Shown here one piece after another: positions 12,201 through 24,200 of a DNA stretch of 64,000 bases. Below the pieces are notes generated by a model that was given only the letters and a program-made list of their open reading frames with translations, searched no databases and was not told where the DNA came from. Source of the stretch: Loripinus fragilis (lineage: Eukaryota; Mollusca; Bivalvia; Lucinida; Lucinidae); assembly GCA_964019695.1 (NCBI GenBank), contig OZ026518.1, forward strand, positions 72,613,254-72,677,253, given 5' to 3'. Both the position numbers and the translations under genes were made by a program. How positions within the stretch are numbered: position 1 is the first letter of the stretch; every line of letters starts with the position of its first letter.

Positions 12201-15200
12201 TGCCCTATTTTTCTCATTGATGAAAAAACCGGTTTCAACATTTTAGTATAAACCCACGGGGCTGATGCTAAACCATTTGGTAGTGATGTAAAGGCAAAGA
12301 AAGTGTCCTTCCAACAAAAAGCAAGCCAGCCTTGGCTACTATGATTAACACATATTGAGAAATAGGCGTCCTTTAAATCCAGGCTAGAAAAGTAACAGTT
12401 CTTGGATATTAATGATAAAGCAGTCTTTAAGGTTTCCATTTTGAAATGATGAGTAACTACATAGTGGTTCAAATCCCGCAAGTTGAGAATCAGACGATGA
12501 GAGCCATCTCGCTTAGGTCTTACAAAAATTGAGGATACAAATTTAACTTCCGATACAGGTATTTGCCTAATAACACCCTTATGGAGAAGTTTGTCAATTT
12601 CATTATTTATAATACAAGACTCGTGAGCATTAAACTGTATTTGTTTTTTCCTACATGTGATAGGTGGTTGAGATAAAAATTCAATCGTATAACCATTACG
12701 CACAATGTCTAAAACCCATTTGTCTGATGTAATGTTAGTCCAGGCTTTGAAGCACATAGAAATTTTCCCGGAAAAGAAATTTGAAGGTGTATTGGTAATG
12801 TGAATACCCAAAATGCTACTTACAGTATTGTCTGATGTTATTGTTTTCGGCCCGCTGCCTGATTCCTTGGCTTCCTCTGGAATGGGCGGGCCCGCTTGTC
12901 TAAAAAATTCTTCCTCGAATCTCTATCACTTCGATATGTACCATATTGTCTGTCTGGGTATTTGAATTTCTTTGATCGGCTATCTGAATCATTATATGGA
13001 GATTTCCTTTTGTATTTGTTGGTGGATATTTCATGTGTGAATTTCTTTGTTTCATTCAGGTCCTTAATCTGCTTGTGTAAGTCATCCCCAAAAAGAAATT
13101 CTGATATTGGAGTAGAAGGGGAACAAAGTTTCCTATAAGTTTTTGAAACAGCCGGTTTCAACATGTGCCTTCTTATGTTTGAGGAATCCCGGTGTGCATA
13201 AGATAGCATTTGAAAAGCATCACAGGCTAGTTCAAATGTAGTGTTGTCCGAGTCTTTCTCGATGCACTGGTTCATAATCTGAATAATTGGCAACATTGCC
13301 TTTGTGACTAGCTTTTGGTTTTTGTATAATAGTTTATCACTGGCTTTGTAACTGTCTGCTAAACCATCAGAGCTCCATAATTCAGGGTTTATAAGGGGTA
13401 CCCTGACCCATTCACAGTTCTCTGGCGTATTATATTTCTTGGAGAGTTCATTAGCATTGTTCTTAGAGAACAAAGCTTTCATGCCGCTGTTCACTGTCTT
13501 CGCTAATTTATCATTAATTTTCTCTCCAAAACTTTCTTTTTCTTCAAAATCTTGAGAAAGTTGATCCAATTTATCCAACTTGGAATCTTGTGGGGACTGT
13601 TTCTTGGCACTATCCATCAGGTTTTTGAACGACACACCTGATGTAGACGGGATTGGGTTGCCACGGTCGTCTATTTCGGCATCGCTATCATTCCCGTTAC
13701 TACACGATTCTTCCTCTGAAGAAATGTCCGACAGTCCGGTTTCATTTTCACTTATGTTATGGGCTCTCGATTTATCCGCACGTCGATTTGAAATTTCTTG
13801 GCCAGTAGGCTGATCTGCGCTCTGTTTCGAATTCGACGCTGCAAATTGTTCTTCTAGCCTTTTGACTGACTGTTGAAGTTGATTCATCTGCTCAGCGGGA
13901 TTGAAATACCCTCCATAGAAAGGATTGGGTGGAGCGAATGGCGAGAAAGTCGGCCATTGTTGTTGCGCTCTCGCTGGCATCTCATGAGCCGTCATGTGAC
14001 CAGTGAAAGGCGGGAACGAGGCTCCTTGCCCGAATGGGTATAATGGCGGCCTAGTATAACTTGAAGAAGTCGACGGATCCGATGAAAAATCGGTAAATCC
14101 AAAACCCGCCGATGAAGTGGGCTGCAAACCACTGCAGAAAGCTCCCCCTGACGTGCTTGGAATCGCAGCGCTAACGCGCACACTAGGTTGAGTGTGCTTT
14201 ACGGCCTCAGAGCTATCGTCATTTTGGACCGTAATTTCTTGGCAATTGTCCGCCATCTTTCAACCTTTGTCCCCGCAGGGTAAAAGGTGAACAAGAATCA
14301 CAAAAAATCGATATAACGTGTATATCATCAACAGATAAACATATATCCAAAAACACCAGGAATAATCAAAAATCGACAACTGTCATTATTTCCATTAAAA
14401 TCCAAATAAAACGAATATATTTTCACAAAAGCACCGCACTAAAAAGGCTTTCACACAATCACGATTCCTAGAAAACCACGCTCTGAAGCTGATCACGTGA
14501 CCCAATCACGTTCACTCCGATAATCCCGTTTGGTAGTTAGGATAAACAAAATTAATTCATCACAGGACTAAAGGTAACAGGGCATATTTCTCAGTAGTTA
14601 TTTCTTACTCCTCAGTTAACCCTTAAAGCGCCAATCACGACTGCAGCAGACGACAAATTTTGAGATATCTTTCCCAATTTTCGACAAAAAAAGGTATGAT
14701 ATTACATGAGAATTGTCTGCCAGCAGATGATTTTCATGAAATATCATGCCTTATTTGTTATTTCTGAAAAAGCGGCAAAAATTTTAATTGTCATCTGCTG
14801 CAAATTATAGGTGGCGCTTTAAGGGTTAAAAGGTATAAAAGTATGTCTCAATGAGACTATTCTTTCAAAAGGCATCAACAGGCTTGACTTTTGTCAGAAA
14901 GCTAGTGTTTGAAACTTAACAACATTTACAGTGCTTTATAAGTTGTATTTTACCTCATATTCCACTTTAGATTCATAAAGATCAACAATCTTTCTTGAAT
15001 ATTTCAGGGACGTAGCTTCATATACGCAAAAACACAAGTGTGTAAACATTTGGACCACAAACATGGGAAGATTCTATAACAGTACTAGTGGATTCATAGT
15101 GTTATGTCTACAAAACGTGTGCGTTGAACCAACATTATTCTCTCTAAATTCAATTTTGACAGAATTTGTAATGATGTTGGTAGGCACACTTGATGATACG

Positions 15201-18200
15201 TGTAGTGAATGAGGGCCTGATCATAAAGGATTTCAATACTCTACCATAACCTAGAGTGTGTTAATCTTGGCAAAGAGCCCAAACCCTGATGAGACGTCGC
15301 ATATTGCGGCGTCTCATCTGGGTCTACGCTGTTTGTATATGTTCACTTTTCAAATGCATTCAGCCTGTTCCACAAGTGTGTAATTTGAATCCTACGCCCC
15401 TGTAATTGGCTCTGCCTATGAGATAATAATACTCGTTGTATATGTATTAAGTCATACTCCTCCATGCTGACCTCTCAATGGGGCTAATGATCAATTTTTC
15501 CCCAATCTCCTCCATATTTTATGTGTGAGCAGTGAAGGCTCTGGCCAGACAGTGCAGATGCACGGTCTGGCCTGAGACTTGGCTCCTCAACTATGTTTAA
15601 AGAACAAAAACCTTGTGCTGGCTCAAATCTCTTTACCTCATATTCTCCAATAGAAGCATAATGGTCAGCAATCTTCTTGTAGTATCTTGAAGCCAGAGCG
15701 GAGTCCTGTAACTCCAGGATCTGTACAGCTTTAGCCCATTGTCGGGAATTGATGGCCGTCTCTACAGCTTTGGTAATGGCACTGTATAAGAGAAATAAAT
15801 CCATTGTCAATCTCTATGGAGATGAGTAACAAGAAAATGTTTTAAATTAGTTAACAACTTAATATCGTCTGGACAAAAAGTACTCCCCAGATTCGTTGTG
15901 AGACAAATACAAGAATCTATAAAGGTGTGCAGGGTGGAAAATATATGTCTCGAGAATCATAGTTTAACAATTTCAAGTTCAAATTAAATGGCTAACTGTC
16001 TTTAGATAAACTGAAAATAGATCACAGAAGCTATAATAATCTGCCCATTTCAGTATTTGGAGGCTGACTTTCAACTTAAAATCAGCCTCAAAATCCTGAT
16101 TCAGGAATAATCCTGAAAGCTTTAACTTGCGCTATTATATATCAAGATTCGATTTCCTTCATGATCATCAATTTCAGCTTTTTTTATTTTGAACAAGCTA
16201 CCAATGGTTTCTCAACACACTGAGATTGGCCATTACATGTTTACATCGCATAGTCATTGCACTGACATCATTTAATTACCATGTACAAAACTTCCATTTC
16301 AACCATGTGGAACATTTCCAATAAGTTAACAAAACTCCAAAAAGATCTTAGGGGAAAATATGAAAATCCTAAATCTAGGATTTATGGTTATAAGTGAGTA
16401 GGGAAAATAGAAAGAGAACTCACTTTGCCTCAATATAGTGGTTGATAGCAGCATCAAGTTGTTTCTGTGCTACAAGATAATCACCCCATTCTTCCTCTAG
16501 TTTCACAACTTCAGCAGGGAAGGCATATCTAGCAAGCTCCACAGCTGTCAGAAAATAAAACAAACAACATTCAAAGACAATATAGCTATCCAGAATTACT
16601 TCATTAAAAAAAAAATGAAAAAAGCATTTGACATCATAAACATAATCATTAGTACATTAAAATCATGTCAGAAATATATTCAGTTCCTTTTCGGTTGACA
16701 GTCACATTCAACTAGTTTTCTGTCTTGGCGCAAACTGCAGTTAACTACATGTATCTCAATGTTCCTTGGAAAACGTCTTCTGAGCAGTGTATTAGTACTT
16801 TCATCTGTAAAAGACAACTGATAACATGAATAAAAGGTAGGGACCATCGGGAGATAATAATCTCAATGAATGTAGGACTTAACAGCAAGAAATAGAAAGC
16901 AATAAGTCAGACTACCAAAACAACTAACAAAATTTGAGCCAGTGCATGTGATTTCCAACAATATGGCATTTTGACATGTGTAGACTTGGACGAGCCTCTG
17001 CAGCCTCCTTTTAAGCTTAGAAACTCCAAATGATGTTCAGTCAGTAGCTTAACACCCATAGAATATTCAAGCGACTAGCAAATGCTCTGATCAGACTGCG
17101 CGTATGCGCAGGCTGATCTGAGCCTTTGTTGGTTGCGCATACCATATTGTCGGAAATCTCATGTCGTGGCTCAAATGACAAGTTGAAGACACTACAGCTA
17201 TTCCCATCAGCAAGCAATAGAAAGTGAGAAGTAAAATTACCAATTCAAATAGCTACCTATTTCACAACACAGCCGATCTCTGAAAACCTTTTAGTGCCCC
17301 CCCCCCTCCCCCCACCCCAACCCCCCACACAAAAAAAACAACTATTATTTATTTTTGTTAATCTGACAGCATGATCAGTGTTCAGTGTTTGCAAATTCTA
17401 CCATAATTCTGATATTGAGGCTTTCATTTTTACCCACAACATATCTTCGGATAGGAAATAATGAACAGAACTATTTTTGGTGACAGATATTCTGTGAAGA
17501 TCAACCCCTTTTAACTCAAATTACTGTTAAATCATTTTTTGTTTTGACATTTTGAAACAGTCAGAAATAGTGACAGATTTCAGACTAAGTCACAAAATAT
17601 TTAAACTCCCCAGCAAAAATCTGAAATATGACTGACCTCTCCTGTAAGCTTTTCCTTTCTTGAAGCAGGACATTGCTTGAGCCGTATCACGAATCTTCTC
17701 ATACATATCTCCAGCCTGTAATAAGGAGATAACTTCTTAGTGTAATCCATTTATTGTAATTTGACAATTTTAAAATTATTGTAATGTCCCTCACAAAAAC
17801 AGTCAATCATATCAATCATATTAATTAATGCATATTTGAAATTGAAATACCTGCTTCAGTCAATTAGTTAACTGGTCATGCTGATCACATGGCATGTTTG
17901 TGTAAATATCAGACAAGTACTTTGATAGACTATAAGAACTTTGGACATACTGGCTTAAATGGTGCAAATTTACAGCAAAATCAAAGTAAATAACTCTTGT
18001 GGTATATTCGTGCTATCTTGTTGAAATACATATCCACTCTAAGAAATGTCATTTTAGCTAAAAAAAGGTCTGCTATGAAAATTCCATATTAACAAACAGG
18101 TTAGCATAGTTTGAGCCCTGAAAACATTTTTGTTCTACTATATTGCATTCATAACGGCCAAAACTCTTTCAAGTTTTGCCATAATTTTGATAATGAGGTT

Positions 18201-21200
18201 GTAGAGTTCAAAGAGTATTGCAATTATTATTTTCTCGGTAGAGACAGAGCTACTTCTTTGTTTGAATCAAAATTTTATCAGATAAAAACAAGGGAGACTC
18301 TGCCTGTTTGTCTACCTTTCAAGCAATTGCATCAATTGAGTATCATTGAGGAATAGCTATGTTTTGCCCGCGTATATCTCTTTATTAAGTCTTCAAATTG
18401 AATAGTACAATTCTATGAATAACACTTAACTATATACAATAAATAAAATGTAAGCTATTACTAAGTGCATAAATAGGAATATCAGACTTGCAGGCTTAAC
18501 AATGAACATTTTAAAAAAAAAAGAAGGAAGAGGTAAAAATAGAAATGAAAAGAAAATATGTGTCTGTGACGCTTCATTCTTAAGGCATTTTTACCCAGGT
18601 ATATAATAATACCCCACCACTATTCTATAGTGTGGTATAGGAGCATCAAACTTAATCTAAAATGAGGTATATTTTACCCTACTTCAATGGTGTGTGTCTC
18701 ACCTCTTTGTGATGCAACATGACATTTCCACAAGAAACTCTATTTCTTTTCGTTGAGTGGAATAGGGTTGACTTGTGTCATCAAATATTAGCAGTGTTAA
18801 AATTCACCGCTCAGAGCTAAAAGTACAAAGATTAATAGCTAGATACAAGAGTATAGTTTCATACTGTAAAAAATTTAGACCACTTACCCTCTCATAGAGT
18901 TCTCCTTTGATAAGAGCAGCAGCAATTCTTCCTATCAGATCTGTATTACCCATCAGTTCCTGTCAACAAAACATAAAGTACTGGAATCTATCTTTAACAC
19001 TAAATGTCATTACTGTGTACAATGTTTAAATAAGGACAAGCAATAGGAAATAGTTATTATTGACAGTACTTGACACTTCCAAGCATAATGTCATGCAAAT
19101 TAATGAAGGGAGTGTTTAAAAAAAATAAGGTTAAACCACTGTTCAAACAGCACGTTAACCCATTGTAGACCCCAAACCCCTAAATGAGTACCTTCGCAAA
19201 CAGTAAAGACCCTGATGAAATGCCGCATAATGCGGCATTTCATCAGGGCCTCCACTGTTTGCCAAGACAAAATCAATCTTCACAGAAAGAAATATAATAT
19301 TTTTTGGAGATTTTAACCTGCAGGGATAATTCTGGAAGGGGCCCTGTGCTAAAAGGCCCCTAATCTAATTTTTCTGAAAGGCCCCTTCTTCTAGAAAGCA
19401 TGGGCCTTTTTATATGGTAAGTATATAGGAAAGTGCTGCTGTTTGAGTTCTTTTCTACGAAATTCCCTCAAAAAGGCCCATCGTGTCTGTGAGCCAGAAT
19501 TATCCTTGAACCTGTGCCCTCACTAAAATGGGTCATCCTGAGTTAATTGTATCAAACTGTATGAAAAATTCCATTGGTACAAAAAGAGTTAACTTCATGA
19601 TCTCAACATTGATTTGGTCTCATTGACACGGACTTCAAACTGCTATGAACATTGATATTTTACAAAAATGGTACACCTCATCCGATAATCTACCATGGTA
19701 CAACCTGTCTACAGGCTTTCTAAATCATGTAGCACTCAGACCTATCTGCTCAGCTTCATAGACTAGTTGGAATCATGAAGCAAGTGTTGTATTCATACTA
19801 TACGGACTGTGCCAAACGATCATGGTGAAGATCAGGAACATGTCGATCTACTAATTTGTTTTTCGCACACCATGTTTTCTCATGTTCTTTTTTAAGCCTT
19901 TGCATGCTGGGTAATTTTGCATGCTTTATGGTCATCTGGTGATTTTTTGGATTTCTGTCCTCTCTAAATTAAAAGTTTTCAGGAATACTATCAGAAAGTC
20001 AAACAGTTGGGATACAGATCAGCCTTGACTTTTCTCAGTCCAAACTGTTAGTAAAAAATATCAGCAGGCAATAAAAATCGTCACTAGCCAGGAACGAGTA
20101 AATGAATGGTTTACTTGATTTAAGTCAGTTTTTAACCATACATGCACATCTACCTAAAGTGGCTGAATAATCTCATAACCAATCTAAATTTGAAATATAT
20201 AGCAGACAGGACTTTAGTTAAGAGTGCATAACGAAAATTTAATTTTCTTATTTCTCAACCAAAACATATGTTGTGGGTACTCAAAAGAACCGTCTCAATG
20301 AGACGATTCTTTTGAGCACCCAAAACATATGTTAAAATTGATAGGGAAGAAAATATTTACAATTTTACGCAGAAAAATTCTGTTTATCTAAACCTGTTAG
20401 CAGACTTACATCTCTACTGGTGGCAAGCCTAGCAGCCCTAGCAGGAAGTCCTGCCTTCATGTACAGGTTAATGGCTGCCAGGTAATCCTCTTCTCTCAAA
20501 GTTCAAACAGAAATATATAGCAAACTTACATCTCTACTGGTGGCAAGCCTAGCAGCCCTAGCAGGAAGTCCTGCCTTCATGTATAGGTTAATGGCTGCCA
20601 GGTAATCCTCTTCTCTCAAAGTTCAAACAGAAATATACAGCAAACTTACATCTCTACTGGTGGCAAGTCTGGCAGCCCTGGCAGGAAGTCCAGCCTTCAT
20701 GTACAAGTTGATGGCTGCCAGGTAATCCTCTTCTCTCTCCTTCATCTCCCCAGCCTTCTCTTCTTGTCCTGTATCCATCAGCCACTGGTAGTAGTTCCGG
20801 CGCAGGTTCTCAAGCTCAGGGTGACTCTGAAATATTGACAACATTTCCAAAATCCTGAACTTAGAAAATTCAAATCTTAAATCTAAACTGTTTTTAATTC
20901 AGCATTTCAAGGTTGACTTTCTATGGAAAAATAGTCAAGGAAGACAATTTGAATTTTTGTTTGATTTGATTCTTTATGTCCCAGTCAACAATCTTTCAGT
21001 TATGTTGGGATTTGTCTTCCTGGGTTAAACCATTACAGTTACTATGCTAGGATCAATGTGTCTTCCTCAAGGACACAATGCAGTGATGCCCGTGAGGCTT
21101 GAACCAGCAACCCTTCAGTCTTGAGTCAAGCACTCTACCACTGAGCCACTGCTCTTCCACAATTTGAATGAAATAACACACTCATATTTCATAAAACACA

Positions 21201-24200
21201 TTTAACAAATGTAAATGCTGTTAAGAAGCATCTTCTATTATCAAATATTAGCCAGGGAGTAAATACCTATTGAACTTAAAACGGGTGTAAAATACTCATT
21301 GTTCAAATTCCTCAACAGTCCATTCTGAATGAAATATAACAAAACACATTTTTCTGTGAATGTATTTAAAAATGTTTGTAATGTTGTCAACTGTTACTTG
21401 GGGTAGTAACATACAGTAAAATCTGTCTAAAACGGCCACTTTCAAAAAGATCAAAATGTGGTTTTCAAGACCAATTATTGCTTAATGCAGGTCAAAAGTA
21501 TTGCAGAATGCTCCCCTCCAAGGGGAGCATTCTGCAACGCTTTTGACCTTCATTAAGCTATCATTTGCCATTAAGACCTTTGTTTTGTCTATTTTCGAGT
21601 GGCCGCTTAAGACAGGTTTTACTGTACTCTTTTATAATTTTAAAACAGAGAGTAAAATACTCATTGTTAAAAATGCTTTTCTAAGGCAATGAATAATTCC
21701 TTGGCTTCAGCAACTTCATTAAGCTATGATTTGCCATAAAGATCTTTGTTTTGTCTATTTTTGAGTGGCCGCTTACGACAGGTTTTACTGTACTCTTTTA
21801 GAATTTCAAAACAGAGAGTAAAATATTCATTGTTCAAAAATCTGAATGAAGTGACAAGACTCATTTTTCTCTGAATGTATTTAAAAATGTTTTGAAATGT
21901 TGTCTAGTAACATACTCTTTTAGAATTTAAAAACAGAGAGTAAAATACTCATTGTTAAAAATGATCATCTAAGGCAATGAATAATACCTTGGCTTCAGCA
22001 ACTTCTGAATGAAATGACAAAACTCATTTTTCTGTGAATGTAATTAAAACTGTTTTGAAATGTTGTCAACTATTGCTTGGGAAGAAACATACTCTTTTAG
22101 AATTCTAAAAATAGAGAGTAAAATACTCATTGTAAAAAATGTCTATAATACCTTGGCTTCGGCAACTTCTATGGCCTCCTCCCACATATGCATCTCTTGG
22201 TACATCTCCATGGCTTCATCAACATGATTCTATCAACAATAAAAATCTCGTGTAAAAACAGGGATTTTCCTACGCCTGTTTTGGGACCGAATAACAGCCC
22301 CTTCCCAATTAAAAAATGAGCAAAAACTTCCAAAAATGGTGTTTTATCATTCCCATTTTATTAGTCCTACATTTTAGTGAAAATTTCATGGAAATCCTAT
22401 CAAAAATACCAAAGTTACAGATGCATGAAAATTTGCATAAAAACGTGAATGAAAACATGTTTTCATTCACATTTTTATGCAAATTTTCATGAGTTTTTAT
22501 GAAGTGCAATTAAAGCAATTAATTTCTTGCATGCTTTTTAATCCGTTTAAAATTGAGGTCCAGTTCTTTTAGACTGCATCAAGTTTTCCCAATTTTGATG
22601 ATACATAATGTTTTTTTTCCAAATTCATTAGGCCCCTGGCCCCGACTTCAGAAGTTAGGAAAATCCCTGAAAAATCAAAACAGGAACGTAACTCTCTTTC
22701 TCTCATGGCATTTTCTAGCTGTCTTTGTCCTCTTGGGGTAAGTGCATAGGACCAGTTAAACAAAAACATTTTGGCGAAAAATTGCGATAATTTTCTTATC
22801 CATCAGTTTAAACATGTGTTTTGGGTGCTCTCATTTAGACGGTTCTTTTGAGTACCCACAACATATGTTTTGGTTGAGAAATAAGAAAAATAATTTTCAG
22901 TTACACACTCTTATCTGGGGGCCTGCAAGTATTCCTTTTTTGCGTACCACTAGGTACTTATTCTCATGTACTCTATGCAGATGCATAGCCTTGCAAATTG
23001 ATTTTATATTTTTCTAATAAATGTTTAATGCAATTAATGTATTTGCATATTCCTCTTGGCTTGCTTTGCTCATGTCAGCTATCATTTCAGCATAATGATC
23101 ATCACACTAGACACTAAACTGATACATTCCTTAAGTTTTAAAATAAAATCTTCAGGTAATAAAATTTTTACAGATTATTAATAATAGAATTTAGGAATAT
23201 CATCAATTCATTAATTTGTGGCAGCTAACATTTTTAGCTTATTGGAGATTTTCTTTGAAAAGCCTTATTTCATACTCAATACAACCAAGCATGAAATTTA
23301 TCTTGCTAATAAATGTCAAAATGTCAACAATGTTGGCATTCTAACATTTATAAGCTGGATATCAGCAACATCTGAATATTTTAAGTATGTTCCAATCAGG
23401 AAAAAAATCTGCATTCTCCAATATTTTAGTTTTTATGAGCTGTTGAAATTTCATGCTCAGTGGAATTAATGTTCTACAGAGTGTATTTAGAGTTTATTTG
23501 TATGGTGTCTTTTGAACCATAGACATGAGAAAACCTGTCTTCTCAGTTTGCAACAAGGTAAGGCTCCAAACACTCTGCTCAGCTACAGAGACTAACCAGA
23601 ACATTTAAACTTTGCATGTTGCAAGTGAAGTCATTATACTTTCTAGGGTAATAGTACAGTTTAACCTGTGTAAAACAGCCACTCAAAAAAAGAGAAAACA
23701 AAGATCTTTATGACAAATGGTAGCTTAATGAAGGTCTAAAGAATTGCAGAATGCTCCCCATTCTGTAATACTTTTGACCTACATTAAGCAATAATTGGTC
23801 TTGAAAAGCAATTTTCAGTCTTTTTGAGAGTGGCTGTTTTACACAGGTTTTACTGTAGCTTATTTGTCAGGCTCTCTAAGAGTATTTAAGCCATGACATT
23901 TGATTTCCAACAATGTGGCATTTTGACAAGTGTAGACTCAGAGGAGCATGTGCAGTCATCTGGTAAGCTTAGAAACTCCAAATGAAGTAATGTCAGTAGC
24001 TTAACAGTAATTGAATATTCAAGTGACTAGCAAACGCTCTGATCAGTCTGCGCGTATGCCCAGGCTGGTCTGAGCCTTTGCTGGTCGCACAGACCACATT
24101 ATTGGAAATCTCATGTCAAGGCTCAAATAGTGTAGACTCAGATGAGCCTGTGCACTTGCCTGATAAGCTTAGAAACTCCAAATGAAGTTATGTCAGTAGC

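Larger units (their letters stand above)
9661..14551 (-). mobile_element. DIRS-like tyrosine-recombinase retrotransposon, apparently complete
   Basis: A 4,891-bp element in the intron between IFT172 exons 23 and 24, in the same orientation as the gene. It has perfect 36-bp inverted ends, starting TTTTGTTTATCCTAACTACC at 9661 and its mirror ending at 14551. It encodes, in order, a Gag-like protein, an RT-RNase H protein and a tyrosine recombinase overlapping the RT frame. That order, inverted ends and a recombinase in place of a DDE integrase are the hallmarks of DIRS elements, which are thought to integrate circular DNA by site-specific recombination without target duplication. No stop or frameshift is visible in the three frames, so the copy looks young and may be autonomous. 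An internal complementary region was not identified by eye. Confidence 0.93.

Noticed and set aside
12838..14256. Gag-like frame considered as a host nuclear protein
   Set aside because: It lies between the 36-bp inverted ends, precedes the RT frame as in DIRS elements and is unspliced.
19195..19262. Strong GC hairpins such as this could be read as bacterial terminators
   Set aside because: They lie within introns of a eukaryotic gene, lack a U tract and belong to a dispersed MITE family.
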